Notes: generated from the sequence alone by a model not told the origin. Positions 1 through 6,968 are shown, numbered from the stretch's first letter. The stretch is 7,234 nt of DNA from Selenomonadaceae bacterium (GCA_016286075.1 JAEERZ010000113.1:1-7234); one strand, 5' to 3'. Made by a program: numbers and translations.

Positions 1-636
1 GAGGAGGACGTGGCGCTGGCGGAAATCATGGGACTGCTGCATGACGTCGGGAGATTCCGGCAGTTTACCGTTTATCGGACCTTCAAGGATCATCTGTCGG
101 AGGATCACGCGGCGGCGGGACTGAAGCTGATGGAGGAGCATCGGCTATTGGACGGGCTTTTGCCGTGGGAACAGTCTCTTGTCCGCTTCGCTGTCGAGTG
201 GCACAACAAAAAGGCAATCGGTTCAGCGCCCGACGCCTGTCATCTCGGTTACGCGAAAATGCTCCGAGACGCTGACAAACTGGATATTTATCATGTACTG
301 GAGCCGTTCCTTCCCTCCGAGGACGGAAGCGGCGTCAGCCCGAATTTCATCGAGAAGTTTGTCGAAGGCGTTCAGTGCGACTACACGATGGTCGGTACCG
401 AGGACGACAAAAAGCTGGTGCGGTTGATGTGGGCCTATGATATATATTTTTCGTGGACGCTGCAACAGATTGAAAATCGGGGCTATCTTGAAAAGTTGAT
501 TCATTGTCTTCCGAAAGGCGAAAAGGTTGACCAAGGCGTTTCTCGTTTGCGCGGATATGTGGAAAAAAAGCTGGCAGAAAAAGACGACGCAGGCTTTCAA
601 AGCTCTCGAGAGTGTGAAAATTTAGGGGAGAAATGA
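1..636 (+). CDS. HD-domain phosphohydrolase, 3' part (5' end outside window)
   Basis: The reading frame is open from the first base, so the gene starts upstream; 211 residues are visible. The GTG at base 10 is in frame but is unlikely to be the start, because it lies inside a conserved helix just before the HD motif and has no ribosome binding site in view. The paired metal ligands of the HD superfamily are seen as LLHDVGRF (H14, D15 in window codons), and a later aspartate cluster, RDADKLD (D90, D92, D95), fits the distal ligand. The first histidine of the family would lie before the window. HD proteins are metal-dependent phosphohydrolases acting on nucleotides or other phosphoesters; the substrate here cannot be told. 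No membrane segment or second domain is visible, so it is probably cytosolic. The stop is three bases before glnS, which suggests co-transcription. The family call is firm; the precise function is unknown. Confidence 0.85.
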   Translation, partial: EEDVALAEIMGLLHDVGRFRQFTVYRTFKDHLSEDHAAAGLKLMEEHRLLDGLLPWEQSLVRFAVEWHNKKAIGSAPDACHLGYAKMLRDADKLDIYHVLEPFLPSEDGSGVSPNFIEKFVEGVQCDYTMVGTEDDKKLVRLMWAYDIYFSWTLQQIENRGYLEKLIHCLPKGEKVDQGVSRLRGYVEKKLAEKDDAGFQSSRECENLGEK

Positions 637-639
637 GAC

Positions 640-2316
640 ATGGCAGAGAAAACAGCGGCGATGGCCGCGAATTTTGTGGAAAACATTATTGACGGCGACT
701 TGAAAAGCGGGAAATATATTTCGGAGGATATTCATACGCGGTTTCCGCCCGAGCCAAATGGTTATCTGCATATCGGGCATGCGAAGTCAATTTGCCTGAA
801 TTTCGGCCTTGCGCAACGATTTGGCGGCAAATGCAATCTGCGCTTCGACGACACGAACCCGACGAAAGAGGATACGGAGTACGTCGATTCCATTCAGGAA
901 GACGTGAAATGGCTCGGTTTTACTTGGGACGACCGTAAGTTTTACGCCTCCGATTATTTCGAGAAGCTGTACGGCTACGCGGTGGAACTAATCAAGCGAG
1001 GCAAGGCGTTCGTCTGCGACCTCTCCGCCGACGAGATCCGTGCCACGCGAGGCACCTTGACCGAGCCGGGGAGAGAAAGTCCATACAGGAACCGCAGCGT
1101 CGAGGAGAATTTAGACCTCTTTGCGCGGATGAAGGCAGGGGAGTTCCCGGACGGTTCCCATGTGCTTCGCGCGAAAATTGATATGTGGTCGCCGAATATT
1201 ACCATGCGCGACCCGGTGCTGTACCGCATCGCGCATACGGCGCATCACCGCACGGGCGAAGAATGGTGCATCTATCCGATGTACGACTTCGCGCATCCGC
1301 TGTCCGACGCCATCGAGGACATCACGCATTCCGTCTGCACGCTGGAATTCGAGGATCACCGTCCGCTGTACGATTGGCTGCTGGAGTCGCTGGGCTTCGA
1401 CGCGAAGCGGCCCCATCAATATGAATTCGCGCGGTTGAACCTGACGAATACGGTGATGAGCAAGCGCAAGCTCCGTCAGCTTGTCGAGGGCGGCTATGTC
1501 TCCGGCTGGGACGATCCGCGGATGCCGACGATTTCCGGTTTGCGTCGGCGCGGCTACACGGCGGCGTCTATCCGCGACTTCTGCGAGCGCATCGGCGTCG
1601 CGAAGAGCAACAGTCTTGTGGACGTGGCGATGTTGGAGCATTGCGTCCGCGAGGATTTGAACGAGAATGCCGACCGCGTGATGGCGGTATTGGAGCCGCT
1701 GAAAGTCGTCATTACGAATTATCCCGAGAACCAGACCGAGTATCTCGTGGCGGAAAACCACCCGACGCGCGGCGGTCATCGGTACGTGCCGTTCTCCCGT
1801 GAGATTTTCCTCGAACAAGAGGATTTCATGGAAGACCCGCCGAAAAAATTCTTCCGGTTGAAGCCGGGCGGCGAGGTGCGCCTGAAGCACGCTTATATCA
1901 TCAAGTGCGAAGAGGTCGTGAAGGACGGCGCCGGAAATGTCGTCGAGCTTCGCTGCACCTACGATCCCGACTCGAAGAGCGGCGGCGCGACGGCGGGCCG
2001 CAAGGTCAAAGGCACGCTCCATTGGGTGGAAGCAAAAACGGCAATCAAGGCGGAGGTTCGCCTTTATGATTATCTGCTGATGACCGATGAAAACGGCAAC
2101 GTCCCCGACGATTTCCTTGCGCACCTGAATCCCGATTCGCTGCGCGTATTGAAGGACGCGCTGATTGAGCCCAGCGCGCGCTATACCGCCGAGGGGACGC
2201 GGTACCAGTTCCTGCGGAAGGGCTATTTCTGCGTGGACAAAGACACGACGCCCGACCATCTCGTATTCAATGAGGTTGTCGGATTGAAAGACACATGGGG
2301 CAAGGTGAAAGGATAA
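640..2316 (+). CDS. glnS: Glutaminyl-tRNA synthetase (GlnRS)
   Basis: A class I aminoacyl-tRNA synthetase that joins glutamine to tRNA-Gln in the cytosol using ATP. At 558 residues it matches the length of the E. coli enzyme (about 554) and is closely similar to it throughout, as recalled. The ATP-binding HIGH motif is at residues 44-47 within PPEPNGYLHIGH, and the KMSKS-class loop is VMSKRKL (M273-K277). By alignment from memory with a four-residue offset, D70 in RFDDTNP and Y215 in YPMYDF match the E. coli glutamine-recognition residues D66 and Y211, and D239 matches D235, which contacts the acceptor stem. These separate it from GluRS. Residues from about 345 onward form the beta-barrel anticodon-binding region. 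The start at 640 is supported by AGGGGAG at 624-630. It lies three bases after the HD gene and abuts the next gene, so it is the middle gene of an operon. Confidence 0.97.
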   Translation: MAEKTAAMAANFVENIIDGDLKSGKYISEDIHTRFPPEPNGYLHIGHAKSICLNFGLAQRFGGKCNLRFDDTNPTKEDTEYVDSIQEDVKWLGFTWDDRKFYASDYFEKLYGYAVELIKRGKAFVCDLSADEIRATRGTLTEPGRESPYRNRSVEENLDLFARMKAGEFPDGSHVLRAKIDMWSPNITMRDPVLYRIAHTAHHRTGEEWCIYPMYDFAHPLSDAIEDITHSVCTLEFEDHRPLYDWLLESLGFDAKRPHQYEFARLNLTNTVMSKRKLRQLVEGGYVSGWDDPRMPTISGLRRRGYTAASIRDFCERIGVAKSNSLVDVAMLEHCVREDLNENADRVMAVLEPLKVVITNYPENQTEYLVAENHPTRGGHRYVPFSREIFLEQEDFMEDPPKKFFRLKPGGEVRLKHAYIIKCEEVVKDGAGNVVELRCTYDPDSKSGGATAGRKVKGTLHWVEAKTAIKAEVRLYDYLLMTDENGNVPDDFLAHLNPDSLRVLKDALIEPSARYTAEGTRYQFLRKGYFCVDKDTTPDHLVFNEVVGLKDTWGKVKG

Positions 2317-2640
2317 ATGGGGAAGATACCGAGAAACCTGTCTGATAAGGATATGTTCAAGGGCTGGCAGGAAGAGCCGACCATAGAGGAAACGATGCTG
2401 CAAGCGGCGGAACCGAAAAAAGCGGCGCGTCCGCAGCCGAAGCGGGCAACCGCGCCGGAAAAACGCGAGGGCGCGTATCAGACGTACCTGTCGCAGGACG
2501 CCATCGACACGATGGAAAAGCTGCTGCTGGAAATCAAGCTTGACCTCTACAAGCAGGGCATATCCGACTACCGCGTGAACGTACGTCGCGAGGGGAATAA
2601 AATCCTGTTGGACCACGTTCCGGCAGACGGAAAAAAGTAA
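2317..2640 (+). CDS. Small protein of unknown function, coupled to glnS
   Basis: I do not recognise this 107-residue protein. Its ATG follows the glnS TAA with no spacer, and AAGGTGA at 2302-2308, inside the end of glnS, is a suitable ribosome binding site; translation is probably coupled. Residues 1-30 are polar and acidic, and residues 32-51 form a low-complexity linker rich in A, P, K and R that is likely disordered. Residues 59-80 look like an amphipathic helix (SQDAIDTMEKLLLEIKLDLYK), followed by two short strand-like segments at 84-91 and 94-101, giving a compact helix-strand-strand end. There is no signal peptide, membrane segment, cysteine pair or catalytic motif. It is the last gene before a strong terminator, and the good codon structure and RBS argue it is real. 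A link to GlnRS or to translation is only a guess from position. Confidence 0.8.
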   Translation: MGKIPRNLSDKDMFKGWQEEPTIEETMLQAAEPKKAARPQPKRATAPEKREGAYQTYLSQDAIDTMEKLLLEIKLDLYKQGISDYRVNVRREGNKILLDHVPADGKK

Positions 2641-2654
2641 ATATGTATTGATAT

Positions 2655-2700
2655 AAAAAGGGAATCCGAAAGTTTTTATGCTTTCAAGGATTCCCTTTTT
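2655..2700 (+). terminator. Strong intrinsic terminator of the HD-glnS-orphan operon
   Basis: The arm AAAAAGGGAATCC (2655-2667) pairs perfectly with GGATTCCCTTTTT (2688-2700), thirteen base pairs. An inner GAAAG/CTTTC helix (2668-2672 with 2681-2685) extends it across a two-base AA bulge (2686-2687) and closes on an eight-base loop. The T-run on the right makes it a terminator for the upstream operon, whose last stop is 14 bases before the stem. The matching A-run on the left means it could also stop transcription on the opposite strand, although no gene is seen there. Confidence 0.95.
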
Positions 2701-2710
2701 ATGCTATACT
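2700..2710 (+). promoter_or_regulatory. Candidate extended -10 promoter for leuS
   Basis: TATGC followed by TATACT (2705-2710) matches the TRTGN extended -10 form common in Firmicutes, where a weak -35 is tolerated. The best -35 at 17 bases would be TTTCAA (2682-2687), a poor match that lies inside the terminator stem. Transcription would begin near 2717, giving a leader of about 87 bases. A competing -10 lies at 2744-2749. Confidence 0.5.
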
Positions 2711-2719
2711 TACAAATTA

Positions 2720-2767
2720 GGCAGTCCGAAAAACGAGCGCATTTATAATGAAGTAATATGGACTGTC
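2720..2767 (+). repeat. Inverted repeat in the leuS leader
   Basis: GGCAGTCC (2720-2727) pairs with GGACTGTC (2760-2767) over eight positions with one G-U. The 32 bases between are AT-rich and hold the TATAAT at 2744-2749. If transcription begins near 2717, this would be a stem-loop at the very 5' end of the leuS mRNA; as DNA it could be an operator. Eight pairs across a wide loop can arise by chance. Confidence 0.35.
2744..2749 (+). promoter_or_regulatory. Alternative leuS -10 box
   Basis: A perfect TATAAT, but I see no acceptable -35 hexamer 16-18 bases upstream (17-base spacing gives GCAGTC) and no TG extension. It lies in the middle of an inverted repeat (arms 2720-2727 and 2760-2767). 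It may be an activator-dependent promoter, a secondary start, or chance in an AT-rich leader. Confidence 0.35.
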
Positions 2768-2787
2768 AAGAGTTTGTTTGCATATTT

Positions 2788-2794
2788 GGAGGGG
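2788..2794 (+). promoter_or_regulatory. Ribosome binding site that fixes the leuS start
   Basis: GGAGGGG is a near-perfect Shine-Dalgarno sequence ending nine bases before the ATG at 2804. The alternative upstream in-frame ATG at 2678 has no such site and lies in the terminator loop. Confidence 0.9.
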
Positions 2795-2803
2795 AAAGCC
2801 GGA

Positions 2804-5281
2804 ATGGAGAAATACAACCCGAAGGAAATCGAGCAGAAGTGGCAGAAGAAGTGGGCGGATGAGGAGACCTACAAGACGGAGGCCGATTCTTCGCTGAAGA
2901 AGTATTATGTGCTGGAAATGTTCCCGTATCCGTCGGGGAATCTCCACATGGGACACGTCCGCAACTATTCCATCGGCGACGTGCTGGCGCGGTACAAGCG
3001 CATGGCGGGCTTCAACGTGATCCATCCGATGGGCTACGACGCCTTCGGCATGCCCGCGGAAAACGCCGCCATCAAGCACGGCGTCCGTCCGTCGGACTGG
3101 ACCTTCTCGAATATCGAAAACATGACGCGGCAGCAGCAGACGATGGGCCTTTCCTACGACTGGGACCGCGAGGTGGAGACCTGCCGCCCTGATTATTACC
3201 GCTGGACGCAGTGGCTCTTCGAGCTTTTCTACAAGCGCGGTCTTGCCTACAAGAAAGCGGCGTCGGTGAACTGGTGCGACACCTGCGGCACGGTGCTGGC
3301 CAACGAGCAGGTCGTGGACGGCAAATGCTGGCGCTGCGATTCCGAAGTGCATAAGAAGAGCCTTTCCCAGTGGTTCCTGAAAATCACCGACTACGCCGAC
3401 GAGCTCTTGAAGGACCTCGAGCTTTTGAAAGGCTGGCCGGAGCGCGTCAAGACGATGCAGGACAACTGGATCGGCCGCAGCGAGGGCCTGGAGTTCGCCT
3501 TTGATTTTCCGGCCATCGGCGAAAAGATTCCCGTTTACACCACGCGTCCGGATACGGCCTTCGGCGTCACGTTCCTGGCGCTGGCCGCCGAGCATCCGCT
3601 GGTGGAAAAGATCTGCACGAACAATCCGAAGGCGGCGGAGATCAAAGCCTTCTGCGAGAAGGCCCGCAATCAGTCCGAGATGGAGCGCACCTCCGAGACT
3701 TCGGAAAAAGAGGGCATTTTCACCGGGCTCTGCTGCGTGAATCCGTTCAACGGAAACGAAGTGCAGATCTGGGTCACGAACTATGTGCTGGCAGAGTACG
3801 GCACCGGCGCGGTCATGGGCGTTCCGGCGCACGACCAGCGCGACTGGATGTTCGCGACGAAATACAATATCCCGAAAATCCTGACCATCCAGCCGAAGGG
3901 GCAGACGCTGAACCTCTCGGAAATGGACGCCGCCTATGTGGAAAAAGAGGGCGTGCTGGTCAACTCCGATAAATTCGACGGCATGGAAATGCATGCGGCT
4001 TTGAGCGCGATCATGGACGAGGCGGAGGCGAAGGGCTTCGGCAAGCGCAGGGTCAATTACCGACTGCGCGACTGGTTGATTTCCCGTCAGCGGTATTGGG
4101 GGGCGCCGATTCCAATCATCCACTGCCCGCATTGTGGTGAGGTGCTGGTGCCGGAGGAAGAGCTTCCCGTTAAGCTGCCGGAAAACGTGAAATTCGAACA
4201 GGGCGCGGTGTCGCCGCTGGCCCAGTGCGAGCAGTTCGTCAACGTCAAATGCCCGAAGTGCGGCGCCGACGCAAAGCGCGAGACGGATACGATGGACACC
4301 TTCATCTGCTCGTCTTGGTACTATCTGCGCTATACCGATCCGCACAACGACAAAGAACCATTCGCGAAGGACAAGGTCAATTATTGGGGACCGGTGGACC
4401 AGTACATCGGCGGCATCGAGCATGCGATCCTGCATCTTCTCTATTCGCGTTTTTTCACGAAGGTGTTGCGTGATGCGGGACTTGTCAGTTTCGATGAGCC
4501 TTTTACGAACCTTTTGACCCAGGGCATGGTTATCAAAGACGGCTCGAAAATGTCAAAGTCCAAAGGCAACGTTGTTTCGCCGGAGGAAATCATCGCGAAG
4601 TACGGTGCGGATACGGCTCGCCTGTTTATCCTTTTCGCGGCGCCGCCGGAGCGCGACCTCGAATGGAGCGATCAGGGCGTGGAAGGCGCGTGGCGTTTTC
4701 TGAACCGCGTCTGGCGCATTGTCGGACAATTTACGCCGCTGGTCAAGGAAGGCAAGGAAAATTATGATGTTTCGAAACTGACGAAGGAAGAAACGGCGCT
4801 TCGTCGAGTCTTGCATCAGACCGTCGCGAAAGTTACCGACGACGTTGAGAATCGTTTCACCTTCAACACGGCCATTAGTTCGATCATGGAACTGGTTAAC
4901 GAGCTTTACACATTCCAAGACGTTGAAATGGTGAACGCAGGGCTTGTCCGCGAGGTGGTGATTGATCTTATCAAATTGCTGGCGCCATTCTCGCCGCATA
5001 TCACAGAAGAAATGTGGAACGAGATCGGCGGAGAGGGAAGTGTCCACGCACAGAAGTGGCCGAGCTTTGACGAGGAAGCCATGAAGGAGGACGAGGTCGA
5101 GATCGTGCTGCAAATCAACGGCAAGGTTCGCGATCGTATCGTCGTCCCGGCAGAGGCGGACAAGACCGCGATGGAAAAAGCGGCGCTGGCGCAGCCAAAG
5201 GTACAACAGTATACCGAGGGCAAGACCGTAGTAAAGGTCATCGCGGTGCCTGGCAAACTGGTCAACATTGTGGTGAAATAA
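2804..5281 (+). CDS. leuS: Leucyl-tRNA synthetase (LeuRS)
   Basis: A class I synthetase that charges tRNA-Leu in the cytosol and hydrolyses mischarged product. From the ATG at 2804 it is 825 residues, near the usual bacterial size; the sequence from MEKYNPKEIEQKW is the typical LeuRS N-terminus. HIGH is HMGH (48-51). A zinc knuckle has CxxC pairs at 158/161 and 175/178. The CP1 editing domain shows the threonine-rich TTRPDT (246-251) and VPAHDQRD (340-347), whose D344/D347 area holds the amino-group-binding aspartate, so proofreading should be intact. A second CxxC pair set lies at 441/444 and 483/486. KMSKS is at 582-586. The helical anticodon-binding domain follows, and the C-terminal LQINGKVRDR segment is the usual tRNA-contacting end. 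It has its own promoter region behind a terminator. No T-box is visible. GC content falls after about base 4440. Confidence 0.97.
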   Translation: MEKYNPKEIEQKWQKKWADEETYKTEADSSLKKYYVLEMFPYPSGNLHMGHVRNYSIGDVLARYKRMAGFNVIHPMGYDAFGMPAENAAIKHGVRPSDWTFSNIENMTRQQQTMGLSYDWDREVETCRPDYYRWTQWLFELFYKRGLAYKKAASVNWCDTCGTVLANEQVVDGKCWRCDSEVHKKSLSQWFLKITDYADELLKDLELLKGWPERVKTMQDNWIGRSEGLEFAFDFPAIGEKIPVYTTRPDTAFGVTFLALAAEHPLVEKICTNNPKAAEIKAFCEKARNQSEMERTSETSEKEGIFTGLCCVNPFNGNEVQIWVTNYVLAEYGTGAVMGVPAHDQRDWMFATKYNIPKILTIQPKGQTLNLSEMDAAYVEKEGVLVNSDKFDGMEMHAALSAIMDEAEAKGFGKRRVNYRLRDWLISRQRYWGAPIPIIHCPHCGEVLVPEEELPVKLPENVKFEQGAVSPLAQCEQFVNVKCPKCGADAKRETDTMDTFICSSWYYLRYTDPHNDKEPFAKDKVNYWGPVDQYIGGIEHAILHLLYSRFFTKVLRDAGLVSFDEPFTNLLTQGMVIKDGSKMSKSKGNVVSPEEIIAKYGADTARLFILFAAPPERDLEWSDQGVEGAWRFLNRVWRIVGQFTPLVKEGKENYDVSKLTKEETALRRVLHQTVAKVTDDVENRFTFNTAISSIMELVNELYTFQDVEMVNAGLVREVVIDLIKLLAPFSPHITEEMWNEIGGEGSVHAQKWPSFDEEAMKEDEVEIVLQINGKVRDRIVVPAEADKTAMEKAALAQPKVQQYTEGKTVVKVIAVPGKLVNIVVK

Positions 5282-5310
5282 AAATCATTTATAAGAAAGT
5301 AGGGTAAATC

Positions 5311-6828
5311 ATGGCGGAAACGATTTGGTCCGTTTTTCCACCGATTTTGACAATCGTATTGGCGCTGGCGACGAAGGAAGTTTATATGTCGCTTTTGATC
5401 GGTATTTTTTCCGGGGCGATGCTGTATTGCAATTTCAACGTTATCCAAGCGATTTTGACGATGTTCGCGGTCATGGAGGAAAAGGTTGGGGGAAATGTCA
5501 ATATTCTCGTATTCCTCGTTGTTCTCGGAATTCTCGTGGCGGCAATCTCGCGTTCCGGAGCGACGGAGGCCTATGGCAAATGGGCGGGGAAACAGATCCA
5601 TGGCAAGCGCAGCGCACTGTTTTTGACTGCACTACTGGGAATCATCATCTTTATCGATGATTATTTCAATTGCCTGACGGTGGGGACGGTCATGCGCCCC
5701 ATTACAGACCGCTTCAAGGTTTCGCGGGCGAAACTTGCTTACATCATTGACGCGACGGCGGCGCCTGTCTGCATCCTCGCGCCGGTGTCGAGCTGGGCGG
5801 CGGCGGTTGGCTCGTCGTTGCCGGAAGGTACGACAATTGACGGTTTTGCGCTGTTCCTGCGAACGATTCCCGTGAACCTTTATGCGATTTTGACGATGCT
5901 CTTCATGCTGTTCATCGCCTGGACGGGACGCGACTTCGCAACGATGGGTGAGGTTGTCCGTCGCAACAACAAAGAGTTTATCGTGTCCAAGGAATATGCC
6001 GACGAGTTGGAAAAACGTGAGGTTGAAAAGATCGGAAACGGATCGGTACTTGATTTGATGCTTCCTATTATAGTTTTGATTGTCTCCTGTGTTTTCGGAA
6101 TGCTCTATACGGGCGGCATTATGGAGGGAAAATCGATTGCGGACGCTTTTGCAGATTGCGATTCATCCAAGGCTCTCGTGCTTGGTTCGTTCATTTCCTT
6201 CATGTTTGTCGCACTCCTGTATCTGCTGCGTAAAGTGCTTCGTTTCGACCAGTTTTGCGAATGTTTTGTGCTCGGCTTCAAAGCGATGGTTCCTGCGGTG
6301 TTCATTCTCTGCCTTGCTTGGACCATGTCGGGCATCGTAAGTGACAAATACCTGAATCTCGGCGGTTACGTTGGTCAGCTTGTGCAGATGAATTCTTCGG
6401 TGGGCTTGTTCTTGCCTGCGATTTTCTTTGTTGTCGCCGGATTCTTGGCATTTTCTACAGGAACCTCTTGGGGCACTTTCGGTATTTTGATTCCGATTGC
6501 AGTGGCCGTTGTCGGGTTGGAGCAGTATGAGATGCTGGTACTTATGGTGGCGGCGGTGCTGTCAGGAGCGGTGGCGGGCGACCACGCTTCGCCAATCTCG
6601 GATACGACGATTCTTGCGTCGGCGGGGGCGCAGTGCAATCATATTGACCATGTCAGCACGCAGATTCCGTATGTGCTTCTCGTATGCGTATGCAGCTTTG
6701 TTGGTTATGTCGTTGACGGTTTCACGAAAAACGGTTACGCTGGCCTTGCGGTGGGGGGCGCGCTGCTGGCGGTTTTCTGTCTCGTGATTCGCACGAAATG
6801 TGAACCGGTCGAAGTGGAAGAGCAATAA
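5311..6828 (+). CDS. NhaC-family Na+/H+ (or cation-coupled) antiporter
   Basis: A 505-residue polytopic inner-membrane protein with many hydrophobic segments, for example near 10-40, 65-80, 100-115, 185-205, 250-270, 290-310, 325-345, 365-385, 390-410, 445-465 and 475-495. Family motifs are IDDYFNC with paired acids D116/D117, DATAAPVCILAPVSSW from D147, FSTGTSWGTFGIL (381-393) and GDHASPISDTT (D424, D431). These are hallmarks of the NhaC/Na_H_antiporter family. Members swap sodium for protons, and some exchange organic acids (MleN, malate/lactate) or relate to Tet(35), so the substrate is open and I give no symbol. A charged cytoplasmic loop lies near 210-245. The start ATG is preceded by AGGG at 5301-5304, a modest ribosome binding site. 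It lies 29 bases after leuS with no clear promoter between, so co-transcription with leuS is likely. No hairpin terminator follows. Confidence 0.9.
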   Translation: MAETIWSVFPPILTIVLALATKEVYMSLLIGIFSGAMLYCNFNVIQAILTMFAVMEEKVGGNVNILVFLVVLGILVAAISRSGATEAYGKWAGKQIHGKRSALFLTALLGIIIFIDDYFNCLTVGTVMRPITDRFKVSRAKLAYIIDATAAPVCILAPVSSWAAAVGSSLPEGTTIDGFALFLRTIPVNLYAILTMLFMLFIAWTGRDFATMGEVVRRNNKEFIVSKEYADELEKREVEKIGNGSVLDLMLPIIVLIVSCVFGMLYTGGIMEGKSIADAFADCDSSKALVLGSFISFMFVALLYLLRKVLRFDQFCECFVLGFKAMVPAVFILCLAWTMSGIVSDKYLNLGGYVGQLVQMNSSVGLFLPAIFFVVAGFLAFSTGTSWGTFGILIPIAVAVVGLEQYEMLVLMVAAVLSGAVAGDHASPISDTTILASAGAQCNHIDHVSTQIPYVLLVCVCSFVGYVVDGFTKNGYAGLAVGGALLAVFCLVIRTKCEPVEVEEQ

Positions 6829-6881
6829 AAGTATCTGCAGTATGAAGCCTTGGCGTGGAACTCGTGTTGGTTGCGGGTGTA

Positions 6882-6910
6882 TTGCAAAACGGCGGTGGTT
6901 TGAGTATAAT
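6882..6910 (+). promoter_or_regulatory. Promoter of the amino-acid binding lipoprotein gene
   Basis: TTGCAA (6882-6887, four of six matches to TTGACA) and a perfect TATAAT (6905-6910) are separated by 17 bases. Transcription would begin near 6917, leaving a leader of about 79 bases before the ATG at 6996. This is the best sigma-A/sigma-70 type promoter in the window. Confidence 0.75.
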
Positions 6911-6948
6911 TAGCCATGTGATGCTTCAGCGAAGAAAAGGGCCAAATT

Positions 6949-6968
6949 CGCAGAGCATTTGCGCAGAG
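6949..6968 (+). repeat. Short direct repeat in the binding-protein leader
   Basis: CGCAGAG occurs at 6949-6955 and again at 6962-6968, 13 bases apart, in the untranslated leader between the promoter and the ribosome binding site. It could be a tandem protein-binding site but is short enough to be chance. Confidence 0.25.

Noticed and set aside
436..450. AT-rich tract (tatgatatatattt) inside the HD gene as an internal glnS promoter
   Set aside because: It lies in a coding stretch about 190 bases before glnS with no matching -35, and the three-base gap between the genes already explains expression.
1111..2616. Long minus-strand open frame of 501 codons opposite glnS
   Set aside because: It overlaps a certain gene, has arginine/histidine/leucine-rich shadow composition, and matches no family I know. 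GC-rich codon bias on the + strand leaves the opposite frame open.
2748..2756. Mini-frame ATG AAG TAA in the leuS leader as a leader peptide
   Set aside because: Two codons only, with no leucine codons and no attenuator pair of hairpins; it arises from the TATAATG sequence by chance.
2717..4435. Long minus-strand open frame of 572 codons opposite leuS
   Set aside because: Same shadow effect; it crosses the leuS promoter region and shows no domain motif.
4906..5601. Minus-strand open frame spanning the leuS-antiporter junction
   Set aside because: No ribosome binding site or recognisable domain, and it covers the ends of two clear + strand genes.
6829..6881. Possible terminator after the antiporter gene
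   Set aside because: Only CTGCAG and four-base pairings such as TTGC/GCAA are present, with no GC-rich stem followed by a T-run.
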